44,394 nt of DNA, from assembly GCA_964645775.1 (NCBI GenBank), contig CAZYBU010000028.1, positions 1 through 44,394 on the forward strand, read 5' to 3'. How positions within the stretch are numbered: the stretch's first letter is position 1; every line of letters starts with the position of its first letter. Shown in pieces: positions 32,801 through 41,248 of the stretch. Source of the stretch: CAZYBU01 sp964645775. GTDB lineage: Bacteria > Spirochaetota > UBA4802 > UBA5550. The notes beneath the pieces were generated by a model that had not been told where the DNA came from, did no database searches, and saw only the letters and a program-made list of their open reading frames with translations. Made by a program: the position numbers and the translations under genes.

Positions 32801-34119
32801 TTCCCTTCCACCAGAACCGGCTCAAAGGCCTGGATACCGAGACGATGCAGAGTGGGCGCCCTGTTCAGGAGCACCGGATGCTCGGCTATGACCTCCTCCA
32901 GGACCTCCCATACTTCAGAACGCTCGTTCTCCACCATCTTCTTGGCGGATTTGATGTTCTGGACGTAATCTTTATCTACCAGACGTTTCATGATAAAAGG
33001 TTTGAAAAGCTCAACGGCCATCTTCTTGGGAAGACCACACTGGTAGAGTTTCAACTCCGGACCGATAACGATAACGGATCGGCCGGAGTAGTCTACACGT
33101 TTTCCCAGAAGATTTTGCCTGAATCGGCCCTGTTTTCCCTTGAGCATATCTGAGAGGGACTTAAGGGGTCGGTTCCCCTTCCCCTTGACCGCGCGTTTTC
33201 GGCGGCTGTTGTCGAAGAGGGCGTCAACCGCTTCCTGAAGCATCCTCTTCTCATTTCGCACGATAATCTCGGGCGCCCTGAGCATGAGAAGACGCTTGAG
33301 ACGATTATTCCTGTTTATCACCCGTCGATACAGGTCATTGAGGTCCGATGTGGCAAAGCGTCCCCCATCCAGCTGCACCATGGGGCGAAGTTCGGGAGGT
33401 ATGACGGGAATAACATCAAGGATCATCCATTCAGGATGGTTTCCGGATTCCTTGAAGGATTCAATAATCTCCAAACGCTTGATAAGCTTCTTATCTATCT
33501 TCGCGTCCTTGTTCGATCGGGCCTGGATATCAGCCCGGAGAAGACGGGCCTCCTCGTCCAGATCGATATTGTTCAGAAGCTCCTTGATGGCTGAGGCACC
33601 CATCTCAGCCACGAAAGTATCACCATATTTTTCATAATGTTCGTTGTAGGTTTCTTCATCGATGACATCTCCCTTCTTGACCTCCTCGGCCTCAGCGTCA
33701 CCCGGTTCTACTACGATAAATTTCTCGTAATAGAGAACTGATTTTAATGCATTAACCGTAAGGTTCAAAAGGAGACCCATACGAGAGGGGACAGACCTGT
33801 AATACCAGATATGGGCAACGGGCGCTGCCAGCTCGATGTGACCTCCCCGTTCCCGTCGAACCTTGTAGTGGGTTACCTCAACACCGCAGCGGTCACAGAC
33901 AACCCCCTTGTAACGGATGGACTTGAATTTTCCGCAATAGCATTCCCACTCCTTGGTGGTACCAAATATTCTCTCGCAGAAAAGCCCGTCCCGCTCCGGT
34001 TTAAGGGTCCGGTAGTTTATTGTTTCCGGCTTCTTGACCTCCCCGTAGGACCATTCCCTGATGAGGTCAGGAGAAGCCAGTTTGATTCTCATGGAACTGA
34101 AATCGTTGAAATCTCTCAT
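29863..34119 (-). CDS. rpoC: RNA polymerase subunit beta-prime
   Basis: Beta-prime forms the catalytic centre with beta. The catalytic magnesium motif is in AYNADFDGDQMAVHVPLS near residue 460. An N-terminal zinc site is CYCGKFKSIRYKGVVCDRCG near residue 63, and a second Cys set is CESRHGVCARCYGRN near 860. The trigger-loop region includes SIGQPGTQLTMRTFH. I place the start at the second of two adjacent ATGs (34119), whose AAAGG site is better spaced; the open frame runs 25 codons further back into rpoB. The result is 1418 aa, similar to other spirochaetes as I recall. HIWYYRSVPSRMGLLLN near residue 100 is also spirochaete-like. Confidence 0.98.
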   Translation of the reverse strand: MRDFNDFSSMRIKLASPDLIREWSYGEVKKPETINYRTLKPERDGLFCERIFGTTKEWECYCGKFKSIRYKGVVCDRCGVEVTHYKVRRERGGHIELAAPVAHIWYYRSVPSRMGLLLNLTVNALKSVLYYEKFIVVEPGDAEAEEVKKGDVIDEETYNEHYEKYGDTFVAEMGASAIKELLNNIDLDEEARLLRADIQARSNKDAKIDKKLIKRLEIIESFKESGNHPEWMILDVIPVIPPELRPMVQLDGGRFATSDLNDLYRRVINRNNRLKRLLMLRAPEIIVRNEKRMLQEAVDALFDNSRRKRAVKGKGNRPLKSLSDMLKGKQGRFRQNLLGKRVDYSGRSVIVIGPELKLYQCGLPKKMAVELFKPFIMKRLVDKDYVQNIKSAKKMVENERSEVWEVLEEVIAEHPVLLNRAPTLHRLGIQAFEPVLVEGKAIRLHPLVCHAYNADFDGDQMAVHVPLSPRAQIECWTLMLSSNNLLSPANGHPVVTPSQDIVLGIFYLTAATVRGENEPWKFFDEESDVMRAVDTGLIKIRTPIRFWKDDQFIETTPGRLIFNRLLPEDYPFVNEVVNDKGLSAIIADVLRKFGPNTTVKMLDDVKEAGYRYSTHFAPTISISDILIPDVKSEIIQEEEKKVESIETEYRNGFITDEERYNRVVNVWTNANEVIAERLFDELSTDMGGFNPIYVMAQSGARGSKQQIRQLAGMRGLMAKPSGEIIEVPIRANFKEGLTVLEYFISTNGARKGLADTALKTADAGYLTRRLVDIAQDVVITQEDCGTTMGIDIYPIKEGDDVIESLGSRVLGRTLLYDLLHPVTGEVILPAYSIIDEDTAELIDRLDIDHIEIRSVLTCESRHGVCARCYGRNLANTRPVDIGEAVGIIAAQSIGQPGTQLTMRTFHIGGIASSTVEESDIRLNYPIYVNEITSKTIKTDDKKIITVRRGYLIVQRVIAEIPVKGEVDYKLKDGDRVYSGIVIGVQDDGTEIQARNGGMLKIEKKKTYILGDQNSIPVNVGTEIVVKEGKFYDQNEVLASYDPWFEPILTEISGTVEFVDIELNKSLREEIDPTSNVTKRVIVEYKTEKLQPRINIHGKSGEPITYLLPKGAHLMVSDGDQVNAGDVLSKIPRSASKTKDITGGLPRVAELFEARTPKDAATLSEIDGIVSIGDTVKNKRKIIITGDDGQVKEYSIPASKFLRVQDRDWLAKGEKVDDGPVDPHEILQIKGPRELQKFLVNEIQEVYRLQGVSINDKHIEVIVRQMLRKIKVTDPGDSNFVIEQIVDRFEFVDENDRVLKEGGKPSTAVPVLMGITKAALNTESFISAASFQETTRVLTDAAIKGKVDQLRGLKENVIIGHLIPAGTGSRDYHGIDVYRDEPGDLDIPLEDEDTLNTAIPEETTVGSLSLETPGNPVKD

Positions 34120-34135
34120 CATTAACCTTTGCCGC

Positions 34136-37100
34136 TTAGATATTTTGTAACGAATCAATCTTGATGCGACGTTTCGACTTACTGAATCCGTCACTCCATT
34201 CGGCGAGACTTATCTCTTCACCTTTATCGTCGTATACCCGCACATCCAGGGCCAGCCCACGGAGTTCCTGGATAAGCACATTAAAGGATTCCGGTATACC
34301 GGGTGATGTACTGGTAATACCCTTGACTATTGCTTCATATATCCGGGCCCGTCCAAGCATGTCATCCGACTTAACGGTAAGAAGCTCCTGGAGTGTATAG
34401 GCCGCTCCATAGGCTTCCAGTGCCCAGACTTCCATCTCACCCAGCCTTTGACCTCCGAACTGGGCCTTGCCTCCCAGGGGCTGCTGGGTAACCAGTGAAT
34501 AGGGACCGGTGGATCGGGCATGAATCTTGTCATCAATCATGTGGGCCAGTTTAAGCATGTAGATAAGACCCACCATGACCTCGTTCTCAAAGGGTTCGCC
34601 TGTCCGACCGTCGTAAAGGGTAGACTTGGATGTCCGGGGAACCCCCGCCTCATCCAGAATTTCCCGAATCTCCGCTTCGCCGATGCCGTCAAATATCGGT
34701 GTTTCGAAGATAACACCCAGTTCCTGGGCGGCCCAGCCCAACTCCGTCTCAAAGAGTTGCCCCAGGTTCATCCTCGAAGGAACACCCAGGGGATTGAGAA
34801 CAATATCCACAGGAGTTCCATCCGGAAGATAAGGCATCTCATACTTCGGAACGACCTTTGATATGACACCTTTGTTGCCGTGTCGACCGGCCATCTTGTC
34901 ACCGACGGAAATCTTTCTCTTATCAGCTATGTAAACCTTGACCAGTTCCTCCACGCCCGGAGCCAGCTCATCGCCGTGCTCCCTGGAGAAATGCTTAACG
35001 TCTATAACGATACCTTCAACCCCGTTAGGAACCCGGAGCGAGGTGTCCCGCACCTCCCGGGCCTTCTCCCCGAATATGGAGTGAAGGAGCTTATATTCCG
35101 GCGTAAGGTCCTGCTCGCCCTTGGGGGTTACCTTGCCGACCAGGATGTCATCCGGCTCAACATAGGCACCCAGACGGACAACGCCGTCCGCATCCATGTC
35201 CCGGAAAGCCTTTTCACTCAGGTTTGGGATGTCCCGGGTAATGATTTCCCGTCCAAGCTTCGTTTCCCGTGCCTCGATCTCGAACTGTTCGATATGTATG
35301 GAGGTGAAGATGTCCTCCTCTGCGAGTCTGTCAGATATCAGGATGGCGTCCTCGAAGTTATACCCCATCCAGGGCATAAAGGCCACACGGATATTCTTAC
35401 CCAGAGCCAGACGGCCATCATCCGTGGCCGGACCGTCAGCAAGAACCTCACCTGATTTGATCTTCTGTCCTTTCGAAACCACCGGCACCTGATTGAAACA
35501 GGTTCCCTGATTGGTCCTCTTGAATTTCTGAAGACGATACTCGTCGATTTCACCGGAACTGGTTTTTACCCGCACAACCCTTCCGTCCACATACTGGACC
35601 TCTCCCGCACGCTGCGCGGAGACCAGGACACCTGAATCATAAGCTGCCCGGCCCTCCATTCCGGTTCCCACATAGGGCCCCTCCGGACTGATGAGGGGCA
35701 CCGCCTGGCGCTGCATGTTGGAACCCATGAGGGCCCTGTTCGCGTCATCATGCTCAAGGAAGGGAATCATGCAGGTGGACACAGAGAAAACCTGCGTGGG
35801 AGAGATATCCATGTACTGGATCTCTTTCGGTCGTTTGTATGGGAAGTTACCCCTGTTGCGACAGGGAATCATGTTCTTCTCGAAGGTACCGTCATCCTTC
35901 AAACGGGCGTTCGCCTGGGCGATGAAGTGAGTATCCTCGATATTAGCGGTGAGGTATTCGCTCTTGTTTGTCACCTTCCCCTTCTCCACGACCCGGTAGG
36001 GTGTTTCAAGAAAACCGTAATCATTAATCCGGGCAAAGGTACTCAGCGAAACGATAAGACCGATATTAGGGCCTTCAGGCGTTTCAATGGGACACATCCG
36101 GCCATAGTGGGAAGGATGAACGTCCCTGACCTCGAATCCGGCCCTCTCCCGGGAAAGGCCTCCAGGACCAAGGGCGTTCAACCTTCTCTTATGAGTCAGT
36201 TCCGCCAGGGGATTGGTCTGGTCCATGAACTGGGAGAGCTGACTGGAGCCAAAGAACTCGTTAATAACAGCGCTGATCGGTTTAATACTGATCAGGGCCT
36301 GGGGAGTAATGACATCGAGATCCTGGATAGTCATACGCTCTTTGATGACCCGCTCCATCCTCTGGAAGCCGATCTTGATCTGGTTCATGATTAACTCACC
36401 CACGCTTCGAACCCGCCGGTTACCCAGGTGGTCAATATCATCAACGTAGGTGTAAATAAACTTTTTCTCTTTCTTTCCGCTTTCGTCCTTACGTTCAAAC
36501 TCGTACCCTTCAGCCTCGGCGATAAGGTAGAGCATATATTTAACAGCGTATATAATATCTTCCTTAATAAGCGTTTCGGTCTCAACATCCCTGAAACCGA
36601 ACTTGTCGTTTACCTTGTACCTCCCCACGGCGCTAAGGCTGTAGGTCCTGGGATTAAAGAAGAGCCTATCCAGTTCGGTACGGGCATTCTCCAGAGTTGT
36701 GGGCTCTCCCGGCCTCATAAGAGCATGAATGGTAAGGAGCGCCACCTCGGAGTTGCTGTAACCGTGGTCTTCATTAATCTTCAGGTTCTTCTTTATAAAG
36801 TCAGCCTCAGCATCCAGGGTCACACTGAGGAAGGAATCTTCTTTATTATTCGGGAACTCGATAAGCCTTACGGAAGAGACCTTCTCTTCATTTAAGCGGT
36901 CGATGCTGTCAATATTTAAGCGATCGGTCACCTCCACCAGGACCTCACCGGTCTCCTTGCTGACCACGTCCCGGGCGACACGCCGCCCGTTCAGGGCCGC
37001 GTAATCCTCTTCCCCTGAGAGGTTATATTTTTTCGTGTCATAAAAGAGATCGACGATCTCATCATTGGTTTCATAACCCAGGGCCTTGACAAGGAGGGTA

Positions 37101-37675
37101 ACCGGAAACTTCTTCTTTCGGTCAATCCGGGCGATAAGGTGGCCCTTTGTATCCATTTCAAACTCAAGCCAGGAACCTCTGTCAGGGATCACACGGGAAT
37201 TATAGACCCTTTCGCTCTCTTCATAGAAAAAGAAAATACCGGGAGAGCGATGAAGCTGGTTAACGACCACCCTCTCGGCACCGTTAATAATAAAAGTACC
37301 CCTGGAAGTCATGATAGGGATATCACCCATATAAACGGTCTGCTCTCTGACCTCCATACTCTCCTTTCGGATAAGTCGTATGGTTGCCTTCAGGGGAGCC
37401 GCGAACGTGACATCTCTCTCCTTGCATTCCTCCTCGGAATACTTCGGTTCGCCAATTTCATAATCGATAAATTCGAGGACCACGTCTTCATGGGGGCTTT
37501 CGATGGGAAAAACTTCCTCGAAAACCGCCTGAAGCCCCTGGGACTTTCTTTTGCTGGATTTAACGCCATCTTGTAGAAACCAGTTATAGGATTTCAGCTG
37601 GATCTCAATCAGGTTGGGAAGTTCAAGACCGGCGTCTATTTTCCCAAAATTAGTGACCTTTTTCCCTTTTTGCAT
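34136..37675 (-). CDS. rpoB: RNA polymerase subunit beta
   Basis: Beta pairs with beta-prime to form the main channel of RNA polymerase. I start at the ATG at 37675 (MQKGKKVTNFGKIDAGLELP), giving 1179 aa; a GTG start 15 codons upstream is possible, and no strong ribosome site is seen for either. Signature parts are the rifampicin region (SQLSQFMDQTNPLAELTHKR, near residues 478-497) and RHGNKGVISKVVPKYEMPYL near 900. The residue aligned with E. coli Ser531 is Asn (codon at 36176-36178). The stop lies 16 bases before rpoC. Confidence 0.98.
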   Translation of the reverse strand: MQKGKKVTNFGKIDAGLELPNLIEIQLKSYNWFLQDGVKSSKRKSQGLQAVFEEVFPIESPHEDVVLEFIDYEIGEPKYSEEECKERDVTFAAPLKATIRLIRKESMEVREQTVYMGDIPIMTSRGTFIINGAERVVVNQLHRSPGIFFFYEESERVYNSRVIPDRGSWLEFEMDTKGHLIARIDRKKKFPVTLLVKALGYETNDEIVDLFYDTKKYNLSGEEDYAALNGRRVARDVVSKETGEVLVEVTDRLNIDSIDRLNEEKVSSVRLIEFPNNKEDSFLSVTLDAEADFIKKNLKINEDHGYSNSEVALLTIHALMRPGEPTTLENARTELDRLFFNPRTYSLSAVGRYKVNDKFGFRDVETETLIKEDIIYAVKYMLYLIAEAEGYEFERKDESGKKEKKFIYTYVDDIDHLGNRRVRSVGELIMNQIKIGFQRMERVIKERMTIQDLDVITPQALISIKPISAVINEFFGSSQLSQFMDQTNPLAELTHKRRLNALGPGGLSRERAGFEVRDVHPSHYGRMCPIETPEGPNIGLIVSLSTFARINDYGFLETPYRVVEKGKVTNKSEYLTANIEDTHFIAQANARLKDDGTFEKNMIPCRNRGNFPYKRPKEIQYMDISPTQVFSVSTCMIPFLEHDDANRALMGSNMQRQAVPLISPEGPYVGTGMEGRAAYDSGVLVSAQRAGEVQYVDGRVVRVKTSSGEIDEYRLQKFKRTNQGTCFNQVPVVSKGQKIKSGEVLADGPATDDGRLALGKNIRVAFMPWMGYNFEDAILISDRLAEEDIFTSIHIEQFEIEARETKLGREIITRDIPNLSEKAFRDMDADGVVRLGAYVEPDDILVGKVTPKGEQDLTPEYKLLHSIFGEKAREVRDTSLRVPNGVEGIVIDVKHFSREHGDELAPGVEELVKVYIADKRKISVGDKMAGRHGNKGVISKVVPKYEMPYLPDGTPVDIVLNPLGVPSRMNLGQLFETELGWAAQELGVIFETPIFDGIGEAEIREILDEAGVPRTSKSTLYDGRTGEPFENEVMVGLIYMLKLAHMIDDKIHARSTGPYSLVTQQPLGGKAQFGGQRLGEMEVWALEAYGAAYTLQELLTVKSDDMLGRARIYEAIVKGITSTSPGIPESFNVLIQELRGLALDVRVYDDKGEEISLAEWSDGFSKSKRRIKIDSLQNI

Positions 37676-37723
37676 GGACGATATTACCCTGTTAATAATT
37701 TGGTAGTAAGGATGGAGCACAGA

Positions 37724-37753
37724 ACGGCAGGGAGCGTAATGCGTACCTGCCGT
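37724..37753 (-). other. Inverted repeat A in the rplL-rpoB spacer
   Basis: An 8-bp perfect inverted repeat, ACGGCAGG at 37724-37731 and CCTGCCGT at 37746-37753, has a 14-nt loop. It lies about 50 bases before the rpoB start, within the 273-base rplL-rpoB spacer. No T run follows. Confidence 0.55.
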
Positions 37754-37892
37754 ACCATGGTATCACGTACGTGTTTTCTTTCACAAAATGATGCGAGAAA
37801 AGGATGGTCCTCCCGCACATCTTCAAAATCCATAGAGCACTCAGCCCATAATTTCGCAGTCCACCAGAGCAATTCCCTCTGCAGACTGCGAA

Positions 37893-37920
37893 GGGTTTGG
37901 GGGTATAACCACCCAAACCC
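37893..37920 (-). other. Strong hairpin B in the rplL-rpoB spacer
   Basis: GGGTTTGGG (37893-37901) pairs with CCCAAACCC (37912-37920), with GGT/ACC extending the stem inside and a very small loop. There is no T run on either strand. It begins 29 bases downstream of the rplL stop codon. A hairpin here could be an RNA-processing site or an attenuator setting the ratio of ribosomal protein to polymerase, by analogy with the E. coli rplL-rpoB spacer. Confidence 0.7.
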
Positions 37921-37948
37921 CGGAGTACGAAATACGGGAACACAGAGT

Positions 37949-38332
37949 CTACTTGACCTCCACGGTTGCTCCCGCGTCTTCGAGTTTCTTCTTGATCTCT
38001 TCGGCTTCCTCTTTAGAGACCTTTTCTTTAACGGCCTTTCCGCCCGTTTCAACGAGCTCCTTTGCCTCTTTGAGACCGAGATTCGTAATGGCCCGGACCT
38101 CCTTGATAACAGCCACTTTGGCGTCACCGAAACCATTGAGGATCACGTCGAACTCGGTCTGCTCTTCAACCTCTTCAGCGGCTCCGCCTCCTCCACCACC
38201 TGCTGCAACCGCTACAGGGGCGGCAGCGGAGATGCCGAATTTCTCTTCCATCTTCTCGACCAGTTCAGCGGCCTCCACCAGTGTAAGGCTGCCGATTGCT
38301 TCGAGAAGCTCATCAATTGAAAGTTTTGCCAT
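37949..38332 (-). CDS. rplL: 50S ribosomal protein L7/L12
   Basis: L7/L12 forms the flexible stalk that recruits translation GTPases. The 127-aa product has the dimerising N-terminal helix (ALTLVEAAELVEKMEEKFG-type sequence from residue 14), an Ala/Gly hinge with a run of six Gly, and the conserved C-terminal domain (EFDVILNGFGDAKVAVIKEV, LGLKEAKELVE). It has an AAGGAG ribosome site and follows rplJ by 148 bases, which hold a small TGCGC/GCGCA hairpin but no terminator. Confidence 0.97.
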   Translation of the reverse strand: MAKLSIDELLEAIGSLTLVEAAELVEKMEEKFGISAAAPVAVAAGGGGGGAAEEVEEQTEFDVILNGFGDAKVAVIKEVRAITNLGLKEAKELVETGGKAVKEKVSKEEAEEIKKKLEDAGATVEVK

Positions 38333-38480
38333 TGTTTTCTCCTTTATACTTAGTGAATCTCTTCAAGTTAATGCGCCCTGTCGCGCAAAAACCTATAAAG
38401 GATTGAAATTATTCTGTTTCGAATACACCGTATACGAGACGTCGATTTTCCTTCAACCCTTTGACTTCCGGCCAAAAATA

Positions 38481-38999
38481 TCAGTTGCCCTGCTTCTCCG
38501 CCACCGCTTTGATACCCCGGGCCAGGGAGGCCATAACCTGGTTAACTCCCATGGCGACTCCGGTCGCGGGCCCATTTACGAGCATCATGGTCTTTGCCAG
38601 GAGCTCCTCATAGGACGGCAGATCGGCTATCTTGCGAATCTGGGCTTCCGAGTATACTACATTGTTTATTACTCCAACGGAATAATTGAATTTTTCTTCC
38701 TGTTCCCCAAAGTCCTTCAGAACCCTGGCTGTCTCCCCCACGCTTTCGCCCGTAAAGGCCACGGCCACAGGACCTTTAAGGTAATCATCCATACCGGATA
38801 TTCCGGCCTTCTCCAGAGCAATTTTGAAGAGGTTGTTTTTGACCACCTTGTATTCCGCGTCCTTCTCCCTGAGGCGGCGTCTGAGCTCATTGAGGCTCTG
38901 GACCTTAACCCCGGTGAAGTCCGTGAGAACAATATTGCTCTTCTCCTGAAGCTGCTTCACAAGGTTTTCTACTTCATCTATCTTGTACTGTTTAACCAT
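38481..38999 (-). CDS. rplJ: 50S ribosomal protein L10
   Basis: L10 anchors the L7/L12 dimers to 23S rRNA. The 172-aa product begins MVKQYKIDEVENLVKQLQEK and has NIVLTDFTGVKVQSLNELRR and KGPVAVAFTGESVGETARVL. The helix that binds L7/L12 dimers is the C-terminal segment (GVAMGVNQVMASLARGIKAV). Its start overlaps the rplA stop by one base, so the L10 leader used for autoregulation in E. coli has no spacer in which to form here. Confidence 0.96.
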   Translation of the reverse strand: MVKQYKIDEVENLVKQLQEKSNIVLTDFTGVKVQSLNELRRRLREKDAEYKVVKNNLFKIALEKAGISGMDDYLKGPVAVAFTGESVGETARVLKDFGEQEEKFNYSVGVINNVVYSEAQIRKIADLPSYEELLAKTMMLVNGPATGVAMGVNQVMASLARGIKAVAEKQGN

Positions 39000-39682
39000 T
39001 ACCGCTCTATCCCCTTGTGATTAATTTTGATCCCGGGTCCCATGGAGGAGGAAATATGGACCGACCGAATATAATTTCCCTTGGCGTCAGATGGTCTGTC
39101 TCTAATAATCTGCCCGTAGAAGGCCTTCACGTTCTCGGAGATGGAATCAGGATCAAAGGAAACCTTCCCTACTCCCATGTGTATGACGCCTGTCTTGTCG
39201 GCCCGGTACTCGACCCGGCCCCCTTTCAGTTCCTTAACGATTCCTTTCACGTCATCGGTGACTGTTCCGGCCTTCGGCTTGGGCATCAAACCCTTGCGGC
39301 CCAGGACAGGGCCCAGCTTACCGACCTCTTTCATCATATCAGGAGTTGCAACCACTGCATGGAAATCAACCCAGCCTTCCTTTACCTTTTCAATAATATC
39401 TTCAGCGCCCACATAATCAGCCCCGGCATCCTGGGCCTCTTTCTGCTTGTCACCCTTGCAGATGACCAGGACCTTCCGGGTCTTGCCTGTTCCGGCCGGG
39501 AGACTGGCGCTTCCACGAATATTCTGATAACTCCTGTGAATGACCTTTATGGCCATATCTACTGTCTCGTCAAAAGCGACGAAGGATGCTTCCTTCATGA
39601 GCGCAATAGCCTCATCAAGGCTGTAGATCTGCTCGGGATCGACCTTCTTCCTGGCGTCGACTGCTTTTTTTCCGCGTATCAT
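38999..39682 (-). CDS. rplA: 50S ribosomal protein L1
   Basis: L1 forms the mobile stalk at the E site and in many bacteria represses its own operon. The 227-aa protein has SLDEAIALMKEASFVAFDET, GRKGLMPKPKAGTVTDDVKG and the end VHISSSMGPGIKINHKGIER. It follows rplK by 20 bases. Confidence 0.97.
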   Translation of the reverse strand: MIRGKKAVDARKKVDPEQIYSLDEAIALMKEASFVAFDETVDMAIKVIHRSYQNIRGSASLPAGTGKTRKVLVICKGDKQKEAQDAGADYVGAEDIIEKVKEGWVDFHAVVATPDMMKEVGKLGPVLGRKGLMPKPKAGTVTDDVKGIVKELKGGRVEYRADKTGVIHMGVGKVSFDPDSISENVKAFYGQIIRDRPSDAKGNYIRSVHISSSMGPGIKINHKGIER

Positions 39683-39702
39683 TGTCCGTAACCCATTACT
39701 CG

Positions 39703-40146
39703 TTAATCTGCTACATCTACACCCATGGAATGGGCCGTGCCACCTATAATCTCGATGGCAGCATCAATGTCATTTGCGTTAAGGTCAGGCTTCTTGATCT
39801 CAGCGATCTCCCTGAGTTGATCCCTTGTGATCTTGCCTACTTTCTCCTTATGGGGCTCACTGGATCCCTTGTCGATTCCCAGGGTCTTCATTATAAGGAC
39901 TGACGCCGGGGGCGTTTTAATGATAAAATCGTAAGACCTGTCCTCATAGACCGAGATAACCACAGGCAGAATCATACCCTGCTGGTCCTGCGTCCTTTCG
40001 TTAAAGGCCTTGCAGAAGTCCATTATATTAAGACCATGCTGACCCAGGGCCGGTCCCACGGGAGGTGCAGGATTGGCCTGACCGCCCGGGATCTGTAGCT
40101 TGATCTCGGTTACTATTTTTTTCTTTTTCTTAGCCTTAGGTGCCAT
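39703..40146 (-). CDS. rplK: 50S ribosomal protein L11
   Basis: L11 is at the GTPase-associated centre, where thiostrepton and stringent-response factors act. The 147-aa product has KLQIPGGQANPAPPVGPALG near residue 17, QGMILPVVISVYEDRSYDFI and the C-terminal IIGGTAHSMGVDVAD. The family start is preceded here by a short basic run (MAPKAKKKKKIVTE). It is 43 bases after nusG. Confidence 0.97.
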   Translation of the reverse strand: MAPKAKKKKKIVTEIKLQIPGGQANPAPPVGPALGQHGLNIMDFCKAFNERTQDQQGMILPVVISVYEDRSYDFIIKTPPASVLIMKTLGIDKGSSEPHKEKVGKITRDQLREIAEIKKPDLNANDIDAAIEIIGGTAHSMGVDVAD

Positions 40147-40189
40147 CAGCGAAATTCCTTATTTTCTTAGTTGCCCGGTTATCGCCGGT

Positions 40190-40732
40190 TCAGATTTTAC
40201 CGACCTGCAGAAAATCGAGTTCCACCGGCGTTCCCCGCCCGAAGATCTCTACTTTTACCCGCAGACGACCCTTGTCTGGGTAAACCTCTTCAACGACCCC
40301 GTTAAAGTTACTGAATGGACCATCCACAACCTTGACATGCTCCCCTACGGAAAAATCGATGACCATGGCGGTCTTCTCCCGGGTCGTCTGCTCACCCATT
40401 TGGTCAAAGAGCGCATCCACTTCCTGGCGAGAGAGGGCCTTCGGTCTGCTGTTCCCGTATGCTCCCACAAAATTAGTCACACTTGGGGTTCCCTTGACCA
40501 GGCTCCAGGCCTCATCCGTCAATTCCATTTCTATGAGAACATATCCGGGGAAGAACTTCTTGGTCTTCACCCTTTTTTTTCCGTTATGGACCTCCGGGAC
40601 TTCTACCGTCGGTATCTTGATCTGGAAGATCTGATCTTCCAGCCCCTGTGTTTCTACTTTCTTTTCCAGGGTCTGCTTAACCTTGTTCTCGTGACCCGAA
40701 AAGGTATGTATGACGTACCATTCCTTTGACAT
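40190..40732 (-). CDS. nusG: Transcription termination/antitermination protein NusG
   Basis: NusG binds RNA polymerase and links it to Rho or to the ribosome through S10. The 180-aa protein has the NGN domain (KEWYVIHTFSGHENKVKQTL, KKFFPGYVLIEMELTDEAWS, VTNFVGAYGNSRPKALS) and the C-terminal KOW domain (VGEHVKVVDGPFSNFNGVVE). There is no inserted domain. Its ATG begins one base beyond the secE stop. Confidence 0.97.
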   Translation of the reverse strand: MSKEWYVIHTFSGHENKVKQTLEKKVETQGLEDQIFQIKIPTVEVPEVHNGKKRVKTKKFFPGYVLIEMELTDEAWSLVKGTPSVTNFVGAYGNSRPKALSRQEVDALFDQMGEQTTREKTAMVIDFSVGEHVKVVDGPFSNFNGVVEEVYPDKGRLRVKVEIFGRGTPVELDFLQVGKI

Positions 40733-40733
40733 A

Positions 40734-40919
40734 TCAATTCATTACAGTCTGTATAAGAATCATCAATCCTGTGTCAATCATCCACAGGAACATCGATACA
40801 ATAAATACCGTTACCACAACTATCATGGTAAAACTGGTCACCTCATCACGGTTGGGCCAGGTCACCTTCCTGAGCTCCTCTCTCGCTTCCTGGACAAAGC
40901 GTATGGCGTCCCTGAACAT
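40734..40919 (-). CDS. secE: Protein translocase subunit SecE
   Basis: SecE clamps the SecY channel. The ATG at 40919 gives a 61-aa protein starting MFRDAIRFVQEAREELRKVT, with the conserved WPNRDEVTSFTMIVVVTVF segment and one membrane helix, the short single-TM form. The open frame continues 17 codons upstream into rpmG and that part is not SecE-like. Position before nusG is diagnostic. Confidence 0.94.
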   Translation of the reverse strand: MFRDAIRFVQEAREELRKVTWPNRDEVTSFTMIVVVTVFIVSMFLWMIDTGLMILIQTVMN

Positions 40920-40932
40920 ACAGAAGGCCCCC

Positions 40933-41085
40933 TTACGCCTTTGTCTCTTTATGCAGAGTATGACGGTCACAGAACCGACAGTACTTCTTTATCTCAAGCT
41001 TTCCCGCCTGGTTCTTCTTATTCTTGGTGACCGAGTAGTTTTTCCGTTTACATTCCTGGCATGCCAGCAGTATTACATCACGCAT
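40933..41085 (-). CDS. rpmG: 50S ribosomal protein L33 (zinc-binding form)
   Basis: L33 is a small large-subunit protein. The 50-aa product begins MRDVILLACQECKRKNYSVT and ends CRFCDRHTLHKETKA. The two CxxC pairs (CQEC and CRFC) mark the zinc-binding C+ form. It ends 14 bases before secE, whose start is just downstream. The start is the ATG at 41085, with GGTGG a few bases upstream. Confidence 0.96.
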   Translation of the reverse strand: MRDVILLACQECKRKNYSVTKNKKNQAGKLEIKKYCRFCDRHTLHKETKA

Positions 41086-41248
41086 GATAGTCCACCCGAT
41101 TATACTGATTACTGCCGTTTTATGAACACGGATACAGGCCGGATCAATGAGTAATTGCTCCGCTTAAGCGCGTGCTATCAGCCAAAACACCACTTTACAA
41201 TATATCTTGATGCAGCTGCCTTTCTTTCCGCCATTCAACGCGCAGATA

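Noticed and set aside
37953..39020. Long plus-strand open frame (355 codons) opposite rplL and rplJ
   Set aside because: It is antisense to well-identified ribosomal genes, has no ribosome site, and its protein is low-complexity Ser/Ala sequence typical of a shadow frame. The same holds for long frames opposite groEL, lysC, rpoB and rpoC.
41099..41126. TATAAT with TTCATA 16 bases upstream, before rpmG
   Set aside because: A start there would leave about 7 bases before the ATG and cut off the ribosome site. The stronger tRNA-Thr promoter explains expression better.
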